NCBI RefSeq assembly: GCF_051020975.1
Contig: NC_135033.1
Span: forward strand, 1,508,501-1,572,500
Length of the DNA stretch: 64,000 nt
Source: Osmia lignaria lignaria
Lineage: Eukaryota; Arthropoda; Insecta; Hymenoptera; Megachilidae
Direction: 5' to 3'
The position numbers and the translations under genes were made by a program. This document shows positions 33,933-45,692 of this stretch, in pieces; position 1 is the first letter of the stretch; every line of letters begins with the position of its first letter. The notes beneath the pieces are model-generated. The model was not told the origin of the DNA, made no database searches, and was given only the letters and a program-made list of their open reading frames with translations.

Positions 33933-35952
33933 TGCAAGTATCTCGGAAAGTAAGCGAGAACGCTCCTTGTATGTATAAGAAAAAGTTGTTCAAAATATCA
34001 ATTTTTATAACATATCAAAAAATCATCGAAATCGGGAAGGACGTATTTGTTCTGCAGTTTCACTAAAAAAAAGAATAATAATAGCAACAAAACATAATGA
34101 TAGTACGTCTTGTGACACATGGGTTGAAAATGGCTATCCTAGTCGATAGAACGATGCACGAAAAAGAAATTCACGCGTCATAGTTCATCGCCTCTTCCAG
34201 GCTCGAACGTCCCATTCTCCACGATACATTGTATCGTCGTCGACGGTTCGATTGACGCACACATATTCACATACACGAGCTGCGAATGAGCGCGCGGTCG
34301 AGCACAGAAAACGAACAAACTGCGTCCTACAGAAAAAACAAGGAACTAAATTTGTGGTCTGTTTTACCTTTTTGACGTCTTTCGCGAGTGAAAAATCAAC
34401 GAAATCGTAGAACCCACTATTTTTCTAAACGAAAGCTTGTACACCATTACCCGAGTGCTCGTTTTGCTCTATCGTTCTGGTCTCTATTTGGACATTCGAT
34501 TCGCAAAAATGTTTATATTACGAATAAATTAATGCAGGCGAGTCCGATCCGCCATTTTCTTGACCGTGGACAGACAGCAATTTCAATATATTACAATTTT
34601 TTGACGATTTAGGTAAAATAAGGACCAGAGCGCCATTCTTTAGGGCCTCCTGAACACATCCCTCAAATTTCTTTGCAATCTGTTCAGCAGGAACAAAAAA
34701 TGGTGGGTTCTACGTTCTAGGGAATTTTCTAGGGACTGTCGGTAAAGTTTTCGACGCTCGCATCGCCTTAAGGGCACAGACTCCTTGTGCCATGACCTGT
34801 ATTCGTGCACTCACACAATCAACGGAAAGCATGCACGTATACGACATGTGTGAGAGAGACACTCGATTTCGTAGATTCCATTTTTCGTCTCGATAATTGC
34901 ATAAATGAAATTTTCGCGGGTACAGCACACACGGGTAGACTTCGCTACAGGTCGGTCTGGTCCGCTTGAACGCTAATAAACATCATACGTTGAGAAAAAT
35001 GGAATTTTGTAAGCAAACAACATGGCTGCCAAATGCTGCGTTCGGTTACATTTTAGCGAATATTGGACGATTTAATCGTTTTTTCACTGATAACAGAGCA
35101 GACCAACTTCCCTTGAACTAGCACAATATCACTGAAATTCGATTTTTCACAATTTATCACTTCTGGAAGACGTAAAATGGAATCTACGATTTGCACGCAT
35201 CAGACGTCAAATAGACATAAGAATAGTTCAGTGATTCTCCGTCAGAGGCATTGATGGTATATTTGACCACGTTATCATCAGGGTCGATAAAAACACAGAT
35301 CAGTCGATAAGTGTAAATTCTAATTTGACACCACAAATGGCTACGCGAATATAGCCACAAGTAAGGCATAGTTGCCGCAACGTATTAAAACTTCTGTCAC
35401 GCTGTTCACACCTGTTACAATTTTAATCATCAGCACAATGAATCAGCTCGAGCCGATAAAGAGGTCTCAGAATGAAACAATACATAATGTGTGGCAAACC
35501 ATAAAACTTTTTTATTCATATTTATAATCATGTTTTTTTATCAATGAAAAATATAGAAATATGCCAGAGAAATGAGTTATAAAACTTGCACATTTCGCAA
35601 TATTCGCATATTCTATATGCAAAAAGATATAGAAGGCGATATACATGTGCTGTTTGTGTTCCTATTTATGTATTTATTATTTACTTAAAAGATTTTGATT
35701 CCTGCCGGACATACAGAAGGACAGCGCGAACGAAAGAGAGGTAGCAAGAACGAAATAATACACATAATATACGCGACCATAAAACTTATAGGAATGAAAA
35801 CTGCAGAACATTAATAATTTCAAGAAGGTGAATCGGAGGGAGTGAGGATGCAACAGTTTTACAGTAATTCTAAACGCGTTTATAAATAGAAAACAAAGAA
35901 TCGGCGGCTGATGCTCGCCGGTGACAGCTGATCGCGCGGACGGTGTAATACA

Positions 35953-36068
35953 TACGAGTGCGAGTGAGAAAGCAAGATGACGATACCGATGGCTTTGCGA
36001 GACAGACTGTGTTTTGTCGCACGAAACGACATCGATTTTGTCATCTTGCTTTCTCACTCGCACTCGTA
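35953..36068. mobile_element. Short MITE with 27-bp inverted ends and TA flanks
   Basis: CGAGTGCGAGTGAGAAAGCA at 35955 is inverted ending at 36066. TA flanks both sides. It sits left of the accessory gene of copy C. Confidence 0.75.
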
Positions 36069-36167
36069 CGAATTTCTGGTCGCGAATATTTTCGCCCGCA
36101 GGGAATAAGAAATAAAGAGATATGTACTAATTAATCATATATTCTTTTTATTATTTTTATACATTTT

Positions 36168-36744
36168 TCAATAATAGTTTACGATTACATTCCGTCCTCC
36201 TCTGCCGCCGCCGCGCCGTCCTCTTCCTCTGCCGCCGCCGCCGCCGCCGCCGCGCCATCCTCGTCCTCCACGGCGGCCGCCCCATTTGCTTCGACGGTGG
36301 CCACCGCCATATACCATTTTCTTTAACAGCTTTTTAATCTGAAATATAATAATGAATGGTACTAAAATTGTGACATTATTAAAAAAAAACAAAAGATAAT
36401 CGTGTAAATTCATTTGCTACTATTGTAGAAATGACTTCTTTTCACGAAAATCTAATTCTGCCACATTTATTACATAGGAAAAGCAATGTTTTTACTTACT
36501 TGCGACGACGACGACGACGACGCCGACTGCTGCTTTTCCTTCTGTTTCTCTTCTTCCTTCTTTCTCTCTTTTTCCGCTTCTTTATTTTCTTTCTTTTCTT
36601 CCTTCCTCTCTACCTTCTCTCCTTTCTTCCCTGTCTCATTTCTGTCCACTTCCATCTGTAAAGAAAGTAATTTATATATAAATAACGTAATATTAATGAT
36701 ATAATATTTTACTGGCCGATTATACGCACCTCGTGGTCTGACAT
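36168..36744 (-). CDS. Complete accessory gene of copy C: 113-aa charged, Gly/Arg-rich protein
   Basis: Three exons: 36744-36730 (start ATG, MSDHE), 36655-36500 (52 codons) and 36338-36168 (56 codons plus stop). Introns have GTGCGT/TTTACAG and GTAAGT/TTTCAG borders; all phases zero. The middle exon is Lys/Glu-rich and ends in a Ser run (coiled-coil or disordered); the last is Gly/Arg-rich (RGG-like) and ends VIVNYY. This is the only copy with an identifiable start and no stops. It lies head to head with the transposase gene, about 410 bp between start codons, so a shared bidirectional promoter is plausible. RGG-like proteins often bind RNA or DNA; a role in transposition or packaging of ends is inference. 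No known domain recognised. Confidence 0.75.
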
Positions 36745-37153
36745 CTTGCTTTCTTTGATTGTCTTTTGTCGTTGATGCTGAAACCACTCGAATGGTGGTG
36801 GGGATCAGGACCGTGTTCACTGTTTTATAAAATAGACCTTTTCCTATTTTCTAATTTTTTATTTTACGGATTACATTCTTATTTTCATGTTATATTTTTG
36901 TTTTATAATTTTAATTCATAATATTATAAATGAATACAACTTCAAAAGTTTTTTTTGTCATTGTTCTTTATTTTTCGTAGTCCTTAGAAACACTCCCCAC
37001 CATGGTGCCCTATGTTTCTCCGTATTGCATTTTACGTTTTCGCGACAGTTGCATTCGAAGCAAGAAATAGATAGCATCATTGAATTTATTTCAAAGCTTC
37101 GAAAGTGTGAAGTGATCAAAGCGAGAGGTGAATATTGTGGTGTGATAGTGACA

Positions 37154-39923
37154 ATGAGTGATAGTGAAAATGTTCTCATGATTGAAGTGATTGAAGATAG
37201 GAGAAATGAATGTGTGGCGGATAATAGAAGTCGTCGGCCAAAATATACAATCAGTACGAAAAGATATTCGAAAAAAACAGCATGCCGCGAAAGAAGGCGG
37301 CGGTTAGCCCTTCAGAAAAGTTCCGTACAATCAACATCCGATGGACAAAGATACACGGCAAACAGAAACGGCAAATTCGACAGAAATTTTTGAAGAAACG
37401 ACGAATGAATTGTTTGAAATTGAAGAAACAAACAATGCTGAAGATGGGATAAATATGGAAGGCACAAATTCAGAAAATGAAGAACTGATGATACAGAAAG
37501 TTGTAACGAACGAGCCTGAAGAACAATTCTGTATACCAAATGGCTTCAGTATCGTGGACATGCAGCACATCTTTGCTGAATTTCAGAAAATAAGTGACCA
37601 TGCTAAAAACAGGGAAGACTGTGGAATTAGACACCTGAAAATAACCGGCATGAAACGGTCGGGCCTGAGGACCACCCTCAGTGTAATATGCGATATGTGC
37701 AAATATAAAGGTGAAATCCACAGTGAACCTGACAAAAGCAATAAAATGGAAACAAACCAGTGTGCAGTTGCTGGAACAATTGTGAATGGAGGCAGTTATG
37801 CCCAAATGGAGGAGTTCCTTGCAGCGATGAACATACCCTCCATGTCGAAGAAAGAATTTAGAAAGCATCACGATAAAATCGTGAAAGCACTAATTGTTGC
37901 TGCAGAAGAAGAGATGGTAACAGCGGCAGAGGAAGAAAAACGCTTGGCCATTGAAAGAGGCGATATTGTTTCCGGATGTGGAATCCCTCACATCCCCGTT
38001 GTGGCCGATGGAAGCTGGATGAAACGATCATACCGGACTGGAACGTACAATTCCGCGTCTGGAGTCGGCGTTATAATTGGATATCACACGAAGAAAGTTT
38101 TATTTATTGGTGTGAGAAACAAGGTGTGCAGGATTTGTCGATGTGCTGCGAAAAAGAAAGAAGAGCCACGAAAGCACACCTGTTTTAAAAATTGGAGCGC
38201 AAGCCAAGCATCAACGGCTATGGAAAGTGACGCTATAGTCGAAGGCTTCAAGACCAGCGTAGAAAAACGTGGGCTGATTTATTCAACACTGATTGCTGAT
38301 GGGGACAGCAGCGTTTATAAAAAAATTATAGATGCAGAACCATATAAAGCACAGATTCGTGTAAAAAAAATTGAATGCACGAATCATTTATTGCGAAACT
38401 TTTGCAGAAAAATGAAAGAAGTTGTAAAGATGGCAACACCTGGTCCATTCAGAAGAATCGTTGAAAGCAGCATTCGGCGAATGCTTGCGGACATAGTAAA
38501 AGCCGCAGAGTACAGATACAGTCAGCAAGTAACAACCGCTGAAAAAATTAAGAATTTGTATGCCGACATACACAATGTTCCTAGCCATGTTTTTGGTGAA
38601 CACGCAGATTGTTCAAAACTACAATACTTCTGCGATGGAACGAGTAAAAAAGATGAAAAGAACATTGTTCCCGAATTGATGAAGATGGGAGTGTATGAAC
38701 AAATCAAAGAAATACTTCGATCTCTGTTGGCGCATGCTGAGAGTTTGCTGTATAACAGCAACAATAATGCCGTCGAAAGTTTCAACGGAATCATCGCAAA
38801 ATATACAGGAGGAAAAAGATTGAATTTCGGCGAGAGGGGATCTTACACGGGAAGATGTGCTGCTGCTGTCCTACAGTATAACACAAAATAAGTGTTGTCG
38901 CGTCTGAATACGGCGATAAACAAGGAACCGCCCGTTATTTTACGCAAAATAGAAAATAGAAGGAAGAAAGAAAATGAGAAATACAGTGAAAAGAGAAAGG
39001 AAAAAAAAATTACAAAACACGTGCGGAAACAATTCCGTTCTGAAAAGGATTCCAATTACGGACCAAATGCTGAAAAGCCGGATATGGCTAACAATATTTA
39101 TGAATTAGAGCAAAAAAAACATATGGAAATGTTACAGAATTGGTAAAATAGAAGAGATGCCATTGAAGAAGAAACCATCGGTCAAGCGAAAAATTCGAGA
39201 TGGTTGAATTACAAATCTAAATTATTGACGGCCTCAAATTTCGGACGAATATGCCGTCGTCGAATTGGCACGCTCTGTGGAAATTCAGTGAAGTCGTTAG
39301 TGTATCCACGACTGATTAGTGCACCTGCAGTACAATATGGACAGGAATGCGAAAAATTCGCACGTGAACAACTAAGTGTGTGCATTGGTGTTGAAATTAA
39401 AGAATGTGGATTATTTATTGATAGTGCCATCCCGTTCTTAGGAGCTTCGCCAGATGGACTTATAGACGAAGAGGGCATTGTGGAAATCAAATGTCCGAAA
39501 ACGGCGGAGAATTTATTGCCGGAGGAGGCAATCAAAAGTGTTGCAGTTATTCGGCGTATATTTGCAGACGCAGAAGGAAATGAATTGAACAGGAACCACT
39601 ACTATTACTACCAAGTACAAGGACAACTACATGTCACAGGTAGAAAATATTGCTTATTTTGTATTTGGACCCGAAAAGGGTTAAAGTACATTAGAGTCGA
39701 TAGAGACGATAATTTTTGGCAAAAGAATATGGAGCCAAAATTAATTCAATTTTATTTATTGTGCATGTTACCGGAATTAATAGATAGCCGGTACAATAGG
39801 GGAATGCCCATTCGGGAGCCTCAATTTATAACAGAGGAGAGAGCAAGCTTGGAAAAGCGCAAAAGGTCCCTCTCAGAAAGTAGCACGAATATTGCTACTG
39901 TCCGGCGTCGCACTGCACTGTAA
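37154..39923 (+). pseudogene. Mutator-like DDE transposase + YqaJ exonuclease, copy C (frameshift, two stops)
   Basis: The likely start is ATG 37154 (MSDSENVLM). The frame shifts near 37340 into the main frame. Numbering from 37341: an ICDMC zinc pair, catalytic Asp223 (VADGSWMKRSY), a CRIC...HTC finger, Asp320 (IADGD) and Glu479 (NNAVESFNG). TAA codons at 38889-38891 (copy A has CAA) and 39144-39146 split the remainder, all in the same frame. The YqaJ-type nuclease follows (LTASNFGRICR, LGASPDGLID, VEIKCPK, YYYQVQGQLH). It is homologous along its length to copy A but much diverged and ends before any Ulp1 domain. The catalytic residues are kept. Mobilisation in trans by another copy is possible. 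Confidence 0.85.
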
Positions 39924-40146
39924 AGTGCAGTAACACTGACTCTGTTGGTGGTTCACAATTGCATGAAATAGCAATTGTACTCGCGGATCATACGATCTCG
40001 TGAGTTGCTCGACGCAAAAATACTGTTACTGTCCGGCGTCGCACTGCACTGTAAAGTGTAGTAACACTGACTCTGTTGGTGGTTCACAATTGCATGAAAT
40101 AGCAATTGTACTCGCGGATCATACGATCTCGTGAGTTGCGCGATGC
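39901..40146. repeat. 131-bp tandem duplication overlapping the transposase stop
   Basis: TCCGGCGTCGCACTGCACTG at 39901 recurs at 40032; about 115 bp are almost identical. The first unit contains the last codons and stop of the transposase frame, so the present C-terminus may not be original. The unit contains an AATTGCATG...CAATTG palindrome. Confidence 0.85.
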
Positions 40147-40568
40147 CATACTATATTTATTAAAATTTGTTACAGATTTTCGAAGAAAGGATTCCCGAGA
40201 AGAGGTTTTTTGGAGCGAAGCGAGCGTAGGACTCTAAATTTATTTTTTCAGCTGAAACAATTTTTTTCTTATTCCCTTCATGAAATTATTAATGTCTTAT
40301 ATCATCTTTTCAATTAACTTTTTCTTTTTTCAATATTTATCATCATTCATCTTCATCTTTGCATGAACATTTTTGTCGTTCAGAAATTAAAAACAGCATT
40401 TTCCTCTTCTCGAAATAAATTAAAAAATTATATATAGGTATATTCAAGAAAGCATTACCTACCAGGACAAATGGACTGCAAATATGCTGTCTGATCACGT
40501 ATAATCGGCAAGTATAATCTTACATAATTAATATTATGTTATCTATACATAAATTACTTTCTTCACAG

Positions 40569-40939
40569 ATGGACGAGGAAGAAGAAGAAGAAAAGAAAGA
40601 GGATAAGGTCTAAGGAACGAAGTCGGATAAAAGGGAAGAGAAAGGAGAATCCGAGGCCGTCAACGTCGCAAGTAAGTAAAAGCGTTGATTCTTGTATGTA
40701 ATAAATGTGGCAGAATTAGATTTTTCGTGAAATGGAAATTATGTCTACAACAGTAGCCACTGAATTTCCATGATTGCTTTTTCTTCTTATAAAACATTCA
40801 TTATTATGTTTCAGATAAAACAAATTCAATACCACATGACTGGGATGGCTGTCATGGTAATCGACGATGCAGACGCCGCGGAGAAAGAAGAGGCCGAAGC
40901 GGGCGGCGGGCGGCCAATTATTGTTTATATATATTGATA
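40569..40939 (+). pseudogene. Second, inverted accessory-gene copy on the right side of copy C
   Basis: Two plus-strand exons: about 40569-40671 (acceptor TTCACAG, donor CAAGTAAGT; Lys/Arg-rich, ends STSQ) and 40815-40932 (acceptor TTTCAG; ends in GGGRPIIVYIY and a stop). The intron begins like the minus-strand gene at 36.4 kb and shares ATAAATGTGGCAGAATTAG. Exon borders and phases are the same. So the element carries this gene at both sides in inverted orientation. The coding sequence is strongly diverged (acidic rather than Gly/Arg-rich last exon), and I see no start codon exon. Confidence 0.6.
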
Positions 40940-41468
40940 ATATTTCAATAAATAAATATTGTATATATAGATCAATTTACATACATCTGTTTATTTTCCA
41001 TTCCCTTTCTGAAATTATTAATACCATGTAGTTTTTATTCGTATAAATTTTATAGTCGCGTACATTATGTGTATTACAGTCTCATCGAATCTGTCGTGGC
41101 GTGTGACTCGAACATATGTATTTCCGCCGATCGGTACTACGTTGTTTGATTCATGATACTCCTTCTCTTTCTATCGCGCTATCCTTTTCTATGTCCGCCT
41201 GGAATCAAAATCTCGCTCGGCTCGAGCGAATTCATTTTGCTAGATGGTCAGGATTGTCACAGATGTGGCAACACCGCGACAGAACTCTCAAATAATGTGA
41301 TTCGACAATTACGCCACCTCACTTTCGTTTCTTATTCTACATAATGACGTTAGATGTCACACCGTCAAATGTCACATTTATCAATTATATGTTTTCACGA
41401 TTGCCCGAATCTTTATAATGGCGCTTACATCGATTCGGAGGAGGCCACGAAGGAGTCTGTGCCCTTAA

Positions 41469-42932
41469 TTTGATAACTAATTTGATAGTCAACAGACATA
41501 ATGGGACGAACTGTAAATTTTACGAAATTTCTCGAAGGTTACGCATCTATATGGCGTATGGTTTATGGCTTAAGTTTCACTCGGTTTCTTATCTTTGGTT
41601 GACATGATCATCGGCGGCACTGGTTTACTCCATCTCTATGTGCCATAGTAATGCTCGGCTAAATTTCACTACGTTCGGGAGTCAGCAGTGAAATTAACGC
41701 GAGCAGGGTAGCGTTTTTATTCCGAGAATTAACTCGAGCAGAACTTGACAGAATAAGAGAATAGATACGATAGGAGGAAGCGAGACGCTCGAGGCACGTC
41801 ACTTTAAAGAGATGCCGCGAGTGAAAAAAGTGAACATGCAATAACGAGAATTTCACTATCGGTAATTTTCAACTTATTTTTATGAAAATTATACCATTGA
41901 ATTATTGAGATCCTTCTGATTGAAATAAGTCCAAACACGACGTAAATCGGTTTGTATTTACGTTATCTAATAATTTCATAAGAAATCACGTAGAGTTAAT
42001 CATAATGTAAATCATAATGGATCATGTACAGTAAATATGGTTCAAATTATATCGTGTTTGGATTCATTTTAATCGGAAGAATGTCAACTATCCATCGATG
42101 CTACAATTATAAACGTAAGACGAAAATGACTGAAAATAAAATTTTCTTTACTGCATGTTTATTTTTTCCAGTCGCGGCATCTATTTGATGTGCGTCTGTT
42201 CTCTTTCTTTTCATTGTATTCATTTTCTGTCTTTGTCTACTGAGATCAGGTTTCGCCGAGCTCGCTGTGCTGAGTGGTAGGAGAAGAGTGGGGCTGGGTC
42301 GTGGAAATTTAACCGAGCAGATTTCAGTGAAATTTAGCCGAGCATTACTGTACTCGGTCGAGACATGGAGGAAGATCGTATATGGAATTATTAATTGAAT
42401 CTATTAAAATAACATTAGATATGTGAATGCTTGAATATATTTTATTATATGTATGGTTAAATATTGCTTAATGCTAAGGAAAATTAATATATAAAAGAAC
42501 TGAACAGAAACTCTTCTTTACGGCATCCATCTTGCCAAGCATACCATGTATATAACAAAAGAATCTTATCTTAGAGGAAACCGTTACAAAACCATAGAAT
42601 AGTGAATCAATAGAAATGTATACATATACCAACAGAATCGTTAAATTGCTGAGTTTTGATTGAACCATTAAATATTGAATATTGAATATCGGTGCATGTA
42701 TGTTTGTGATTTGTGCGTGTACCCATTGCAATGAGTGGCAATGTGTGCTATTGTGCTCCGTTTTCTGTTATATTATATTTATATATTTATATTTACACAT
42801 TTATTTACATTGACACTTATACTATATTATTATTATACTTATACATATTCTCATACTTATACTTATACCCAATTTACATATTATTTGCAATAAATTCGGT
42901 TAGTATTGTGTAATATTTTGCATTGTATTATC
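41469..42932. other. Continuation of the AT-rich repeat plus mixed sequence
   Basis: The first 80 bp continue the repeat interrupted at 30320 (compare 50440-50530). The rest has one MITE and AT-rich sequence with TATATTTATATTTA runs near 42780-42860. No gene. Confidence 0.45.
41646..42350. mobile_element. MITE with GTAATGCTCGGCTAAATTTC ends (about 705 bp)
   Basis: GTAATGCTCGGCTAAATTTC at 41648 is inverted at about 42326-42349. The outermost CAGTAATGC motif is shared with the 471-bp MITEs. A second palindrome (about 41910-42080, TCCAAACACGA/TCGTGTTTGGA) is nested inside, related to the MITE at 32783. Confidence 0.65.
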
Positions 42933-45692
42933 TGTTACGTTGCGCGTTGCGAGAGCGCGCAACGTAAAAGAAAAATGAAAATAATTCTTATTTTTGGGCG
43001 ATGAGAAAGGTATCGCTGCCACCAGTTCTGACCGCGTATGACGCGGAAGCGTCCTCTACGGTCAGAACGAAATTAAAAGACGGAAAATTTAGATAGTATT
43101 TCCGTTGGGTTCGTCAGCGCTCTGGGTCCCATACGGGTCCCTCCTTGAAACCTTGTGTTGGTATGCGTGGGTTTAAAATGTAATATGACAAAGGAGATGA
43201 TACAGAATGGAACTTGAAAGAAATGTGAATGCAATTTAGTGTGCAAAAAAAAAGTAATTTAATTCAAAAATAACTATTGAAGCTAACAGAACTGAATTTT
43301 GCAATGACTATTGTTTGAATACTAAAATGATTCTATTTGATTTCTGTTAATCACTGTTAAGTAAATTCAATTGATAACAATACTGTTTGAACAAGGGTAA
43401 GGATGCTTAACCTATTGTACGTTAATAATATAAATGAAAATCGGAAAAATGTCTAACTTTTGGTTTACAATGAGAGCTTCTATTGTAATTATTACACGTA
43501 TTTGAAGTGTGAAAAATATATGGTTAACGTAGGACGACTGCCTCGACCGGATATAATGAAAAATCAAATTTTAGGCGGTTTCTATCCGCAAGGAAACGAC
43601 CTGAATGAAGAGACTCTTATAACCCCCGGAAGGGCCTTACAGGTCGTCCCTGGTAAAATACCTCGCAGTCGAAACAATCGTCACTCACATGTATTCGGGA
43701 TGATTGAAAAAATTTCGGAATATTAAAATAGCGAAAAAAAAATAGTATAATCGGTACCTGACTGTAGAAACGAGACGATCTAAAATGAAGAGATTCTTAT
43801 AACCCGTAGGCTTAATAGATCGCCCGTTTTGCCGTGTCTAAATTGAATGTTAATGCCGTGCTCGACGAATTAGTACAGAACAGGCTTACCGTGAGAATGT
43901 AGAGTATTATATATGATATAATCGGTTGTTAATTCGCTGGTTGAACGTTGAAAAATCGCTGGTTGATCTGGAACACCAAGAAAGGTTGAGAGATCTGTGG
44001 CAGCACTACACTTGTCGCGCGCCCGTTTGTCGTTTGCTGCAAAATTAATTAGACGAACACAAGACGATTACGCTCTTCGGAATAATATAATAATAAACGC
44101 GAGTGAATTTAATACGAAAATTACGCGAACAACGGATTAAAAGAAAGAGAAAAGATAGAGGTTTAATAGTGTGAAATGGCTTTACGTGCGCGTCTCTGAG
44201 TCTTTGCCGCGTATCCGGAATTTCACTCTCACGACACTCTGCCTAATTCGTAGGTCTTGCCGCGCAGGTAAATTACAACGAAGTACGAACGACAACTCTA
44301 TCTCTAAACGCACGGGCTCCCGTCACGACTTACTCGATTGTTCGACGAAAAGTGATCAGAATCGATCGCGATCCTAGCCGGAAGGGCCCGTCGCGAGGAC
44401 GATGTCCTGCGTGGGGACATTTCGGCAAATCATAGCGCGTGACGACAGCGTCGCGTGCGTCGCTATTGTTTAAGGGCGCATGCCAGACGAAATCCTTTAG
44501 ATCATTTTCTCTCTCTCTTTCTGGTGTTCCATCTCTGTCTAACGGCTTATCGATGTTTCTACGCCGTAGAATTTGTGGAATGTTCTATTCTCATCCATAA
44601 TTCCAATATTAGATATATATAATGATGCGATTATCAACTAATAGTTTAAATCAGAATTATTGAACAATAAATATGCGGGTAGCTATAAACATGAACTATA
44701 TCTGTTGTACTATTATGTATGAATAATGGACCGGTTATCACGAGGTTTCTTAATTAACAGTTGGCTTGTCCATAATCATTTTGTTCACAGAGAAATCGAT
44801 CAACAATACCAATTGCGGTGGTAACGCAAGTTGTTCGCTAAAAATCCTAATAGCATACGATGGTTTAATTTCAATAGTATTCAATTGTTTGATATTCGAA
44901 TATTAATTTCTGTATTCGCAGCGAACTTTGTTCGAGAACGTTCTTCCTGTTCAAAATCGTACCGTTGGGTCTTAGTTTCAGCTAATTCTCGGAATTCGAT
45001 ACAATGACTTTTATTACCCTGTGTGACCCTTCGTCTCTAAACAGTTCTCGCATGTTGCTAACGTTCGCTGGTGAGGGTTCTCTATCCTTGCCCTTTGCAC
45101 TCATTCGAATATTTGAATTTCATGCTATTTCATACCTTCATTGCAACACTCAATTCGCACGTACGATCGGGCTTGGGACCGACTGGCGCCTACGCGTGGA
45201 AAAGAGGAGAGTATCAGTAAAAAATCTAAAGATAAATTGATCTTTACGCTTTTGCGCAGTTAACCTGAGGAGACCCCTACAATGCGAAGCACTGGCTAAC
45301 CGCGCAGCGAACGCTGTTTACGATATCTCTCCTCGGTCGAAACCGAGTTTTTCTATCTCGAATTCTATTACTACGCAGTTGAGCACGACGATAGTTTCAA
45401 GGAGGGGTTTCAACTAAGAAAAGAATTGAGAAGTATGAGAAGAATGAAAGAATAGGAAAGACAAAAGTAGAATAATTATAAGCTCAAACCTTTCCCTGCG
45501 CATTTCCCACATGAAGAAGTCTCTTACAACCCGAAGGCTTGATGGGAAAGCACAGAGTCAAGGAGAAATTAAAGAAAGGTGCAGTAGTAATTTGCCCTCC
45601 CCACGCCCCTTACATGAGGAAACTCCTACAATCCGAAGGCTTGATAAGGGAAGTGAGGCGGACAAATTTGCAAAATTTTTCCGGACGTAACA
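42933..45692. other. Possible LTR-element remnant, otherwise unassigned
   Basis: Starts TGTTACGT and ends ACGTAACA, the same terminal motif as both LTR elements here, with ATC on each side. The left end also forms a hairpin (TTACGTTGCGCG with CGCGCAACGTAA). A primer-site-like TGGTGGCAGCGATAC lies on the minus strand at about 43016-43030. A motif of the type CTCTTATAACCCG-AGGCTT recurs near 43615, 43795, 45520 and 45620. No gag or pol. At 2.8 kb it is long for a solo LTR. Confidence 0.3.

Larger units (their letters stand above)
30325..34767 (+). mobile_element. TTAA-flanked DNA transposon, copy B (internal deletion)
   Basis: TTAA at 30321-30324 and 34768-34771. The left end GGTGATGCGAGCGTCGA is inverted as TCGACGCTCGCATCGCC at the right, one mismatch in 17. 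The element keeps both ends, the accessory gene and the Ulp1-encoding 3' part, but has lost everything between the accessory gene and the start of the Ulp1 region (junction about 31738). It is the only copy of this family in the window with both ends. Confidence 0.9.
34772..41464 (+). mobile_element. TTAA-flanked DNA transposon, copy C (6.7 kb, full length)
   Basis: TTAA at 34768-34771 and 41465-41468. The ends are GGGCACAGACTCCTT and its inverse AAGGAGTCTGTGCCC. It has a complete three-exon accessory gene (minus), a divergent transposase/YqaJ gene (plus) and a second inverted accessory-gene copy on the right. The end sequence differs from copies A and B, so it is a separate family of the same group. 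No Ulp1 domain was found. It inserted exactly at the TTAA that closes copy B. Confidence 0.88.

Noticed and set aside
36431..36661. Plus-strand poly-Arg/Phe/Leu frame
   Set aside because: It is the reverse complement of the Lys/Glu-rich exon of the accessory gene, whose splice sites are convincing on the minus strand.
39204..39923. Independent YqaJ nuclease gene
   Set aside because: It is in the same frame as the upstream transposase and separated only by stop codons, and copy A has the two joined without a stop at these positions.
34772..41464. piggyBac transposon because of the TTAA target
   Set aside because: The encoded transposase has Mutator-like motifs (ADGSW, ADGD, VESFN) and no piggyBac-type DDD domain; ends start GGG rather than CCC.
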